A stretch of DNA of 22,336 nt from Alphaproteobacteria bacterium (GTDB lineage Bacteria > Pseudomonadota > Alphaproteobacteria > Rhizobiales > Aestuariivirgaceae). How positions within the stretch are numbered: the stretch's first letter is position 1; each line of letters opens with the position of its first letter. The notes under the pieces are model-generated. The model was not told where the DNA came from. It worked only from the letters and a program-made list of their open reading frames with translations, and ran no database searches. Location of the stretch: the NCBI GenBank assembly GCA_020441605.1, contig JAGRLX010000006.1, forward strand, positions 1 to 22,336. The letters run 5' to 3'. The position numbers were made by a program, and so were the translations under genes. Below, in pieces: positions 14,582 through 21,628 of this stretch.

Positions 14582-15532
14582 CTACTTGATGACGAGGACC
14601 TTGGTGCGGTCCATTGTAATAGCGACGGCCGCTACGAGGATGACACCGAACACGATCTGCTGAGCGAAGACCGAAACCCCCATGAAAGTCATGCCGATAC
14701 GTACCACCTGGACAATGAGCGCACCTACGAATGTCCGCCAGATGGACCCCACTCCACCGGTAATCGCGGTTCCACCGACCACGATGCAGGCGATCGCGGG
14801 CAGAAGGAATTCATTGGCAAGCGTCGGCGAGCCCGAGCCCAAACGGGCAGACATCACGACCCCAGCGACGCCAGCCATCGTTCCCGACAGGGTGAAGGCC
14901 GCAAGCTTTACCCGATCGACATCTATGCCGGAGGCCGTGACTGCGCGTTCCTGTGCGCCGACGCCACGCACCAGTCGTCCGAATGGCGTCAAGCCCAGTA
15001 TCGCACTCAGGATCACCAGAAAGACGACACCCACCCAAATCTCATTGGGAACACCGAGAAAGTCACCAACGGCCCATTGGAGATAGCGTTGGCTGAGATC
15101 TCCGGGAATATTCACCGAACGGGTATCCGAGAACCAGAATCCAGCACTGAGAACCACGCCGCTGACGGCCAGTGTCGCGATGAAGGACGGAATGCGAAGC
15201 CTGGTGGAAACATAGCCGCCCGCAAAACCTGCAATCACCCCGCCCAGAACCGCGAGCGGTATGGCGAAGATGCCGAATCGCGGCAGATAGACCGCAAGGA
15301 TGCAGCTCGCCATGGAGGCCACGGCCTGCACCGACAGATCAATGCCCCCTATCATGATCACCAGCGTGACCCCCGAGGCCATCAGGAACAGCGTCATGGT
15401 ATCGGCGGTCACGCCCAGGAAATTGGAGACCGAGAAAAAGCTTTGGTCATAGAGACCAACGGCCAGAACAAGGATCGCGAGGACGATCACCGGCAAGTAA
15501 GTCTGGAGCTTGGCGCGGTATTCGCTGGTCAT
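14582..15532 (-). CDS. CUT2-type sugar ABC permease (second of two)
   Basis: A 316-residue membrane protein of the RbsC-like BPD_transp_2 family. Hydrophobic segments run the length of the protein, beginning LPVIVLAILVLAVGLY at about residue 14. The family landmarks GGIDLSVQAVASMASCILA and VVGGTAITGGVGSIWRTFVGALIV are visible. It lies one base after the double ATPase gene and nine before the aldo/keto reductase. With the permease at 17045-18025 it gives two distinct RbsC-like subunits in one operon. RbsC usually works as a homodimer, so this importer may use a heterodimeric channel. Confidence 0.9.
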   Translation of the reverse strand: MTSEYRAKLQTYLPVIVLAILVLAVGLYDQSFFSVSNFLGVTADTMTLFLMASGVTLVIMIGGIDLSVQAVASMASCILAVYLPRFGIFAIPLAVLGGVIAGFAGGYVSTRLRIPSFIATLAVSGVVLSAGFWFSDTRSVNIPGDLSQRYLQWAVGDFLGVPNEIWVGVVFLVILSAILGLTPFGRLVRGVGAQERAVTASGIDVDRVKLAAFTLSGTMAGVAGVVMSARLGSGSPTLANEFLLPAIACIVVGGTAITGGVGSIWRTFVGALIVQVVRIGMTFMGVSVFAQQIVFGVILVAAVAITMDRTKVLVIK

Positions 15533-15533
15533 A

Positions 15534-17048
15534 TCACACCATATGGCTCACGAGGTCGACTTGGTCAGGCTTTCCATCCGGTGGCGCTTCGAAGCTCGCG
15601 GTCACCCTGCCATCGCGCATCACCAGGATGCGGGACGACAGGCCGATGACCTCCTCGAGCGTATCGCCGAGCAGGACGATCGCCAGACCTTCTGCAGTCA
15701 TGTCGCGGATCAATTCGTAAACATCCTCCTTCGCGCCCACATCGATGCCGCGCGTTGGATGATCGAGAATCAGAACACGCACGCCAGCGATACGCCATTT
15801 GGCCAGCACCACTTTTTGCTGGTTGCCGCCGGAGAGCGAGCCCACCATGGTCTCGGTCGACGGAGTCTTGATGTTCAGCCGGCCAATCCATTCCCGGGCA
15901 ATGGCCTTTTCCTCGCCAAACTGGATGACGCCACCCTTCACGAACCTCGGCAGGGCGGCCAGGGTCATGTTCTCGGCCACGCTGAATGGCCCCACGAGAC
16001 CTTCTACCTTGCGCTCGGCCGGCACAAGGCCGACGCCTTCGGCGGTAGCATCATGCGCTGCGGAGAAGCTCACCGCCCTGCCATTCACTGACATGCGGCC
16101 CCGCGTGGGTACGGCGTGACCGGCCAAGCAGCGCGCGAGATCCTCGCGCCCCGAACCGATGACACCGGCGATCCCGAGGACTTCGCCAGCGTGCAGAGAA
16201 AAAGAGACATCGGCGAAGGCCCCCTCCAATGCAAGGTCCTTGCACTCCAGTATGACGTCTGGAGTCGGCTGCGCCTGCCGCGTTTCGCGATAGTATTCAT
16301 GGTGGAGCTGACGCCCGACCATGTATTGATGCAGCTCCTTGACCGTCGCCTGCTTGGCCGGCAATTCCTTCACGACCTTGCCGTCACGCATCACATAGAC
16401 CCGGTCGGAGATTTCGAGAACTTCTTCCAGCCGATGCGAGATGAAGACAAAGGATGCGCGCTGCTTGAGGTCCCTTACGATGCGGAACAGCAGGTCGACT
16501 TCCTTCTGTTCTAGTACGGACGTCGGCTCGTCGAGAAGAATTGTCACGTGGCCCTTGATGCGGGTGTCGAGCGACAGGGCCTTGGCGATTTCCACCATCT
16601 GGCGGTTGGCGAAGGACAGTTCGGCGCAACGCGTGGCCGGATCGATGTCGAGATGCACCTTGGCCAGTTCCCGGGCAGCGGCCGCATTCATGCGGCGCTT
16701 GGAGATCAGGCCGAATCTCAGGAACTCCGTTTCGCGCCCGAGAAAGATGTTCTCGGCCACGGTCAGGGTTGGCAGCACCGACTGTTCCTGGAAGACCATG
16801 GCGATTCCGGAATCAAATGCCTGGCGCGGGGAACTGATGGTCACGGGATTGCCGTCGACAAAAATGCCGCCCTCATCCGGGTGGTAGATGCCGTTCAGGA
16901 CCTTGAGGAGGGTCGACTTGCCGGCGCCGTTCTCGCCGATGAGGCCGACGACCTCGCCCCTGTCAATGGAGAAACTCACATCGTCCAGCGCCTTCACGCC
17001 TGGAAAGCTTTTCGTCACATGACGGATCTCGAGGACAGGATTGGTCAT
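15534..17048 (-). CDS. CUT2-type sugar ABC ATP-binding protein, two ABC domains (RbsA-like)
   Basis: A 504-residue double ATPase like RbsA/MglA. Domain 1 has Walker A GENGAGKST (38-46), signature LSFANRQ (144-150), Walker B LLDE ending at Glu174 and His205 of the H-loop. Domain 2 (from about residue 265) has the degenerate GVIGSGRED in place of a P-loop, as is common in RbsA. It also has signature LSGGNQQ (405-411) and VLILD (425-429). Oddly, the residue after that aspartate is His430 (GAT CAT CCA) where RbsA has glutamate, and the later SSE-type stretch reads GDT. Domain 1 therefore looks fully catalytic and domain 2 probably not. The start overlaps the preceding permease stop by 4 bases. 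It energises the two flanking permeases. Confidence 0.92.
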   Translation of the reverse strand: MTNPVLEIRHVTKSFPGVKALDDVSFSIDRGEVVGLIGENGAGKSTLLKVLNGIYHPDEGGIFVDGNPVTISSPRQAFDSGIAMVFQEQSVLPTLTVAENIFLGRETEFLRFGLISKRRMNAAAARELAKVHLDIDPATRCAELSFANRQMVEIAKALSLDTRIKGHVTILLDEPTSVLEQKEVDLLFRIVRDLKQRASFVFISHRLEEVLEISDRVYVMRDGKVVKELPAKQATVKELHQYMVGRQLHHEYYRETRQAQPTPDVILECKDLALEGAFADVSFSLHAGEVLGIAGVIGSGREDLARCLAGHAVPTRGRMSVNGRAVSFSAAHDATAEGVGLVPAERKVEGLVGPFSVAENMTLAALPRFVKGGVIQFGEEKAIAREWIGRLNIKTPSTETMVGSLSGGNQQKVVLAKWRIAGVRVLILDHPTRGIDVGAKEDVYELIRDMTAEGLAIVLLGDTLEEVIGLSSRILVMRDGRVTASFEAPPDGKPDQVDLVSHMV

Positions 17049-18025
17049 TTGACCACGTCCAGCCGCGAACGGTCGAGAGCGACGGCCACGGCCGCAATGA
17101 TCAGAAGACCCTGCACACCCTTCTGCACATAGGGTTCGATCCCCATGAGCACCATGCCATTGTTGAGCACGATGACGATAAAGACGCCGACGACGGTGTT
17201 GAGCACCGAGCCCACACCGCCCGACAGAGCGGTGCCGCCGACGACCACGGCAGTGATCGCTGTGAAGAGCCGATCCTGGCTGATGAGAGCATGGCCACGT
17301 CCGATCTGGGCCGCCGACAGGGCACCGGCGAGCCCATAGAAGAGGCCGGCGACTCCAAAAATGAGAATGCGGGTGCGTTCAACGGGGATGCCGGCATTGC
17401 GGGCCGTGGCCTCATCGGTGCCAATGGCATAAAGCCAACGGCCAATGCGCGTGCGGTCCTGGATGATCCACGCAATTGCGACCGTCGCGGCCGCGATCCA
17501 TACGGCTGCCGGAATGTTGAAGACCCGGCCCAGAGAAAGATAGCTGCGGAAGTCATTGTCGGAAACGCGCACCATCACGCCGCCCAGGATCGCCGTTGCC
17601 ACGCCGATTCCGGCGAAGCCAATCCCCAGCGTGGCCATGAACGATGGAATCTTTAGTTTCACATGGACAACGCCACTGACGAGCCCCAAGGCACCGCCCA
17701 GCAGGATCGCCAGGGGCACCGACCACAGACCGATGGCCATACCGGTGAAGTCATTGGCCACCAGCATGCTCGCGGCGACGGCGCAGAGCGCAATGGTCCC
17801 CTCAACCGACAGATCGATCGACCCCATCAGGATAATGAAGGTGGCGCCCATGCAGATGACAAGCGGGATTGCTGCCACGTTCAGCATGTTGATGAGGTTG
17901 AAGAGGCTGAAGAAATTCGCATTCTTGGCCCCAATGAAGAGGCACAGCCCAGCAAGCACAATGATCGGCGCCCAGCGGCGCCAATGCGCCAGATAGCTGT
18001 TCTTTGCGGTTGCGGCTGACTTCAC
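17045..18025 (-). CDS. CUT2-type sugar ABC permease (first of two)
   Basis: A 326-residue RbsC-like inner-membrane permease. The first membrane segment is WAPIIVLAGLCLFIGA. MGSIDLSVEGTIALCAVAASMLV and VVGGTALSGGVGSVLNTVVGVFIVIVLNNG are the family landmarks. The start codon is GTG (18023-18025), supported by GGGAGGG seven bases upstream. It follows the binding-protein gene after 79 bases that contain a perfect 11-bp hairpin, and its end overlaps the ATPase gene by 4 bases. The downstream genes are therefore tightly coupled while the binding-protein gene is set apart. Confidence 0.9.
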   Translation of the reverse strand: MKSAATAKNSYLAHWRRWAPIIVLAGLCLFIGAKNANFFSLFNLINMLNVAAIPLVICMGATFIILMGSIDLSVEGTIALCAVAASMLVANDFTGMAIGLWSVPLAILLGGALGLVSGVVHVKLKIPSFMATLGIGFAGIGVATAILGGVMVRVSDNDFRSYLSLGRVFNIPAAVWIAAATVAIAWIIQDRTRIGRWLYAIGTDEATARNAGIPVERTRILIFGVAGLFYGLAGALSAAQIGRGHALISQDRLFTAITAVVVGGTALSGGVGSVLNTVVGVFIVIVLNNGMVLMGIEPYVQKGVQGLLIIAAVAVALDRSRLDVVK

Positions 18026-18060
18026 GCACGCCCTCCCGGCCCATCAGGCATTGCAGAAAA

Positions 18061-18085
18061 TAGCCGGATGCTAGGCATCCGGCTA
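18061..18085 (-). terminator. Hairpin/attenuator after the sugar-binding-protein gene
   Basis: A perfect 11-bp stem TAGCCGGATGC / GCATCCGGCTA with a 3-base loop begins about 20 bases after the binding-protein stop. In the direction of transcription it is followed by TTTTCTG, a short U-tract. This is an intrinsic terminator that is probably leaky, or a stabilising 3' end, giving more binding protein than membrane components. Confidence 0.75.
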
Positions 18086-18104
18086 CAAGTTTGTCAGGGA
18101 GGAC

Positions 18105-19205
18105 TTATCCGCGATATTGGATCTGGCCGGTGGCCTTGCCCCACAGGTCGTTGAAATCAACCTTCGGCGGATTGCTCTTGTAGTCAGCAACGGTTTCCTT
18201 GGTGACCACAATGCCGGTGCCGTAGAATTCACGGTGTTCGTGGGGCTCCTTGGCGATGTCGATCTTGCCGGTGGCGTGGGCATAGGGGATAGCCAGGCCC
18301 ATGCCACCCGTCCACAGCGGATCCCATGCAATGGTGCCGGCGAATTCGCCCGCCTCGATCGCGGCAACGGCGGCATCAATGCCGTCGATGCCGACAACCG
18401 GCACCTTGCCGGCAAGGCCATTCTGGCGGAGGGCTTCCAGCGCGCCCATGCCCATGCCGTCATTGGCGGCGAAGACACCCTTGACCTGATCGCCGAAGCG
18501 GGTGAGCCAAGCCTGGGTGATCTCGAAGGCCTTCTGCTCATTCCAATCGGCGGGCTGGAAGTCAAGGAGTTGCACCTTGCCGTTGGTCTTGGCGATGGCG
18601 TTGTCCAGACCGAGCTTGCGCTCAATGGCAGGCACATTCGACAGGATGCCGCCGAGAGCGACGATCCCGCCTTCGCCGCCGAAGGCCTTGAACAGTTCAT
18701 TGGCGATGGCTTCGGCGGTCGGCACGCCGTCGAAAGACATGTGGGCCACGTAATTCGGATCGAAGTCCCAGGGATGGAGGTCATCCGGCTTGTTCCACTG
18801 GGTGACGACGTAGCCACCCGCCTTCTTCACCTCCTCGACGATGACGCGGGCGTCGGGCGAGTCGTTGGGATCGACGTTGAGGATGAGCTTGCCGCCAGTG
18901 CGCTGAAGCAGTGCGCGGATATCGGCGATGCCCTTTTCCGAGTTGCCTTCGGTCACGAGGACCTCATAGGTGGCGCCGATCGACTTGGCGAAATCCTCCC
19001 CGCCCTTGGCGAAGGTTGCGTGATAGGGATTGGCGACGGACCGAAGGGAATTGGCGAGCGTCCAGGTGGTCTCCTGGGCGATAGACGGCATGGGGAAAGA
19101 ACTTCCCACGGCGCCCGCCGCAACGGCGCCAGCCGCGCCCTTCAGCACGGCACGGCGATTCAGGCGGGACTTCAAAGCAGAAGTCTTGGTCGATGTGACA
19201 GCCAT
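18105..19205 (-). CDS. CUT2-type sugar ABC substrate-binding protein, Tat-exported
   Basis: A 366-residue periplasmic binding protein of the ribose/galactose type (Peripla_BP_4). Residues 16-22 (NRRAVLK) give a twin-arginine motif, followed by an Ala/Gly-rich hydrophobic stretch and a likely cleavage after SIA (43), before QETTW. Family features are SLRSVANPYHATFAKGGEDFAK, LNVDPNDSPDA, GVFAANDGMGMGALEALR and VVGIDGIDAAVAAI. The ATG at 19203-19205 follows GGGAGGATGAT, a strong ribosome-binding site. It heads the importer operon and is divergent from the second TetR gene, with a palindrome at 19233-19252 in its promoter. The ligand is unknown; the family binds monosaccharides, polyols and similar compounds. 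Confidence 0.9.
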   Translation of the reverse strand: MAVTSTKTSALKSRLNRRAVLKGAAGAVAAGAVGSSFPMPSIAQETTWTLANSLRSVANPYHATFAKGGEDFAKSIGATYEVLVTEGNSEKGIADIRALLQRTGGKLILNVDPNDSPDARVIVEEVKKAGGYVVTQWNKPDDLHPWDFDPNYVAHMSFDGVPTAEAIANELFKAFGGEGGIVALGGILSNVPAIERKLGLDNAIAKTNGKVQLLDFQPADWNEQKAFEITQAWLTRFGDQVKGVFAANDGMGMGALEALRQNGLAGKVPVVGIDGIDAAVAAIEAGEFAGTIAWDPLWTGGMGLAIPYAHATGKIDIAKEPHEHREFYGTGIVVTKETVADYKSNPPKVDFNDLWGKATGQIQYRG

Positions 19206-19227
19206 ATCATCCTCCCGATTTTTGGCC

Positions 19228-19256
19228 TTTACTGCACTAACTAGTTACTGCATTAT
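19228..19256 (+). promoter_or_regulatory. Candidate promoter of the second TetR operon
   Basis: TTTACT (19228-19233) and CATTAT (19251-19256) are separated by 17 bases, each matching consensus at 4 of 6 positions. The palindrome at 19233-19252 fills the spacer, which would allow autorepression. Confidence 0.4.
19233..19252. promoter_or_regulatory. Probable TetR operator between importer operon and second TetR gene
   Basis: TGCACTAACTAGTTACTGCA is a 20-bp palindrome with a single mismatched pair and a perfect TAACTAGTTA core. It lies in the 133-base gap between two divergent genes. It has the same overall 9-2-9 size as the operator at 10272-10291 but different half-sites, sharing only TAAC/GTTA. 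Confidence 0.65.
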
Positions 19257-19269
19257 GAACGAGAGTCAA
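19242..19269 (-). promoter_or_regulatory. Candidate promoter of the CUT2 importer operon
   Basis: On the minus strand TTGACT (19269-19264) is followed after 16 bases by TAACTA (19247-19242), a weak -10 that lies inside the palindrome. It is about 37 bases before the binding-protein ATG. Confidence 0.4.
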
Positions 19270-19338
19270 GACCCCAGCTGAAAACGGACGCAGAAAGTGT
19301 GAAGGCTTGGCAAGGCAGGGATCACCAAAGGCCAGCGC

Positions 19339-20004
19339 ATGACCGTATTACCAAAGGAAAGCCCCAGGAAGCGGCGCAGCAGCATGCCTCGCGATGCCGA
19401 ACAGACCCGCAAGCGGATTCTCGATGCCGCCAAGGCGGAATTCGCCCGCAAGGGGCTCGGCGGGGCGCGGGTCGACGAGATCGCACAGCGCGCGAAGTCG
19501 AACAAGCGGATGATCTATCACTACTTTGGCAGCAAGGAGAAGCTGTTCACCGCGGTCCTCGAGGACGCCTATATCGGCATCCGCTCAGCCGAGAAGCAAC
19601 TGCATCTCGATGAGATGGAACCGGAGGACGCGATCGCGACGCTGGTACGTTTCACCTGGAATTACTACCTCGAACATCCCGAATTCCTCACGTTGGTCAA
19701 CAGCGAGAACCTGCATCGCGCCCGGCATCTGAAGACATCAGCCGCTATCCGCGAAACCAGTGGACAATTCGTCGACATGGTCAGGACGATTCTGTCCCGC
19801 GGCGCCGCCACCGGCGTGTTCCGCACCGGAATTGACCCAGTACAGCTCAACATCACCATTGCAGCCATCGGCTATTACTATCTGACGAACCGGTTCACGG
19901 GCGCGATCGTCTTTGAACGGGACTTCATGGCGCCAGTCCATCTCGAAGCCAGGCTGCAATTCAACCTCGACACGATATTGCGCCTTGTGAAAAGAGAAAC
20001 ATGA
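19339..20004 (+). CDS. TetR/AcrR family transcriptional regulator (second paralogue)
   Basis: 221 residues with the same architecture as the regulator at 10306-10974 and nearly identical stretches. These include EFARKGLGGARVD in the DNA-binding domain, PEF-TLVNSENLH-ARH in the ligand domain and NITIAAIGYYYLTNRFTG near the C-terminus. The DNA-reading helix region (RAKSNKRMIYHYFG) differs by only two residues from the paralogue. ATG 19339 has AAAGG about eight bases upstream; Met16 is an alternative start. It overlaps the acyl-CoA dehydrogenase gene by ATGA. It probably controls the divergent importer operon and its own operon through the palindrome at 19233-19252. Because the two DNA-reading helices are so alike, cross-regulation between the two sites is plausible. 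Confidence 0.9.
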   Translation: MTVLPKESPRKRRSSMPRDAEQTRKRILDAAKAEFARKGLGGARVDEIAQRAKSNKRMIYHYFGSKEKLFTAVLEDAYIGIRSAEKQLHLDEMEPEDAIATLVRFTWNYYLEHPEFLTLVNSENLHRARHLKTSAAIRETSGQFVDMVRTILSRGAATGVFRTGIDPVQLNITIAAIGYYYLTNRFTGAIVFERDFMAPVHLEARLQFNLDTILRLVKRET

Positions 20005-21167
20005 CCCAACACACCTCCATCATTCCGCTGCCTCGATTTTCCGCGGATATCTACGAGCAAATACGCGACACCGCCCGGCGTTTTGCCGAGTCCCATGTCC
20101 GTCCGCGGGCCGCAGACCTGGATGAGTCCGAGGCATTTCCGTCCGACATCTATGCGCAGATGGCCGAGCTCGGCCTGTTCGGCATCACCGTTCCCGAAGA
20201 GATGGGAGGCGCCGGACTGGACGCCTTGTCGTACGCGCTGGTGATGGAAGAATTGTCCAAGGGCTATGCCTCGGTCGCCGACCAATGCGGATTGGTTGAG
20301 CTTATCGGCACGCTGCTCAGCGTGCATGGCTCGCCGGTTCAACGCGAAGCCTTCCTCGGTAATGTCCTGGCGGCGAAGACGCGCGTGGCCTATTGCATCA
20401 CCGAGGCGGAGGCCGGAACCGACGTATCCGGCATCAAGACGACAGCCACACGGGATGGCACGGGGTGGAAACTGTCCGGTGCCAAGATCTGGATCCACAA
20501 TGCCCCGGTCGCCGATGTGGGATTCGTGCTGGCCCGCACAGACCCGCAAGCGGGCCACCGCGGCATGTCGATCTTCATCGTCGACCTGCATGCCAGGGGT
20601 GTTTCTCGCGGCAAGAAGGAACGCAAGATGGGCCAGCGCGCATCTCAGGTGGGCGCCTTGCATTTCGACAACGTGGCGCTACCGGAGGACGCCCTTCTTG
20701 GACCATTGAATCGTGGTTTCCATATCATGATGAGCGTTCTCGACAAGGGCCGGATCGGCATCGGCGCACTGGCGGTCGGAATTGCCCAGGCGGGCCTCGC
20801 GGCCGCTGTCGATTATGCCAGGACGCGCAAGCAGTTCGGTAAGCCGATCGCCGACAACCAGGGCCTGCAATGGTTGCTCGCCGACATGCAGAAGGACATT
20901 ACCGCTGCGCGCGCGCTGGTCCACCGGGCGGCCATGATCATGGATGCCGGTGTGCCGGCAACCATGGACTGCTCGATCGCCAAGTGCTTCGCCGGCGACA
21001 TGGCAGTCCAGCACACCGGCAATGCCGTACAGGTCTTCGGCGGCTCCGGCTACATTCGCGGCTTCGAAGTGGAAAGGCTCTACCGCGACGCCAAGATCAC
21101 GCAAATCTATGAAGGCACCAACCAGATACAGCGCTCGATCATCGCGCGTGAACTGCTCAAAGGCTGA
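20001..21167 (+). CDS. Acyl-CoA dehydrogenase family protein
   Basis: A 388-residue FAD-dependent acyl-CoA dehydrogenase that introduces a double bond next to the thioester, passing electrons to ETF. It has the YCITEAEAGTDVSG substrate/FAD loop (131-144), RKQFGKPIADNQGLQWLLADM, GGSGYIRGFEVERLYRDAKI and the C-terminal IYEGTNQIQR. Glu371 there is in the classical catalytic-base position. It is translationally coupled to the second TetR gene (ATGA) and 5 bases before a MaoC-like hydratase gene, a dehydrogenation-hydration pair. Medium/short or branched acyl-CoA substrates are equally possible; sequence alone does not decide. Confidence 0.92.
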   Translation: MTQHTSIIPLPRFSADIYEQIRDTARRFAESHVRPRAADLDESEAFPSDIYAQMAELGLFGITVPEEMGGAGLDALSYALVMEELSKGYASVADQCGLVELIGTLLSVHGSPVQREAFLGNVLAAKTRVAYCITEAEAGTDVSGIKTTATRDGTGWKLSGAKIWIHNAPVADVGFVLARTDPQAGHRGMSIFIVDLHARGVSRGKKERKMGQRASQVGALHFDNVALPEDALLGPLNRGFHIMMSVLDKGRIGIGALAVGIAQAGLAAAVDYARTRKQFGKPIADNQGLQWLLADMQKDITAARALVHRAAMIMDAGVPATMDCSIAKCFAGDMAVQHTGNAVQVFGGSGYIRGFEVERLYRDAKITQIYEGTNQIQRSIIARELLKG

Positions 21168-21172
21168 CGCCA

Positions 21173-21628
21173 ATGCCCGATCCTTTTTCCACCGCTGTCG
21201 GCCAGTTCGTATCCTGCTCAAAAACCGTGGGCGAAAGCGATGTCTATCTGTTTGCCGGCATTACCGGAGATCTTGCTGCCAATCATGTTGATGAAGCCGC
21301 CATGGCCAAGACACCTTATGGCCGCCGCATCGCGCACGGTGCGTTGCTGGTCGGCTACATGTCGCGGGCCTCGACCATGATTCAGGACAAATGCCCGGAA
21401 TTGATGGCGGACTATTTTCCAGTATCGCTGGGCTATGACCGGGTACGGTTTCTCGCTGCCGTGCTGATCGGCGACACGATAACTGTGTCTTACAGGATCA
21501 CGTCGGGCGATCCCGCAAAGCTGCGGACGGTTGCATCGGTGGAGGTCAGAAATCAGGACGGAGCGCTCTGCGCCGTTGCGACCCACATCATGCGCTGGAT
21601 CGGTCGCAACTCTGGCCCTATGCGGTGA
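21173..21628 (+). CDS. MaoC-like (R)-specific enoyl-CoA hydratase
   Basis: A 151-residue single hot-dog-fold protein of the MaoC/PhaJ family. FAGITGDLAANHVD carries the catalytic pair Asp33 and His38. IAHGALL (53-59) is the adjoining conserved loop. It would hydrate the enoyl-CoA made by the preceding acyl-CoA dehydrogenase, 5 bases upstream. The operon set also includes a crotonase-type hydratase at 6287-7066, so two hydratases of different fold serve the region. Its end overlaps the convergent ATPase gene by 11 bases (21618-21628). Confidence 0.88.
   Translation: MPDPFSTAVGQFVSCSKTVGESDVYLFAGITGDLAANHVDEAAMAKTPYGRRIAHGALLVGYMSRASTMIQDKCPELMADYFPVSLGYDRVRFLAAVLIGDTITVSYRITSGDPAKLRTVASVEVRNQDGALCAVATHIMRWIGRNSGPMR

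Noticed and set aside
18117..19244. Long plus-strand open frame opposite the sugar-binding-protein gene
   Set aside because: It mirrors the real gene in a high-GC sequence, has no recognisable domains or ribosome-binding site, and runs into the importer promoter. The minus-strand protein has a signal peptide and family motifs.
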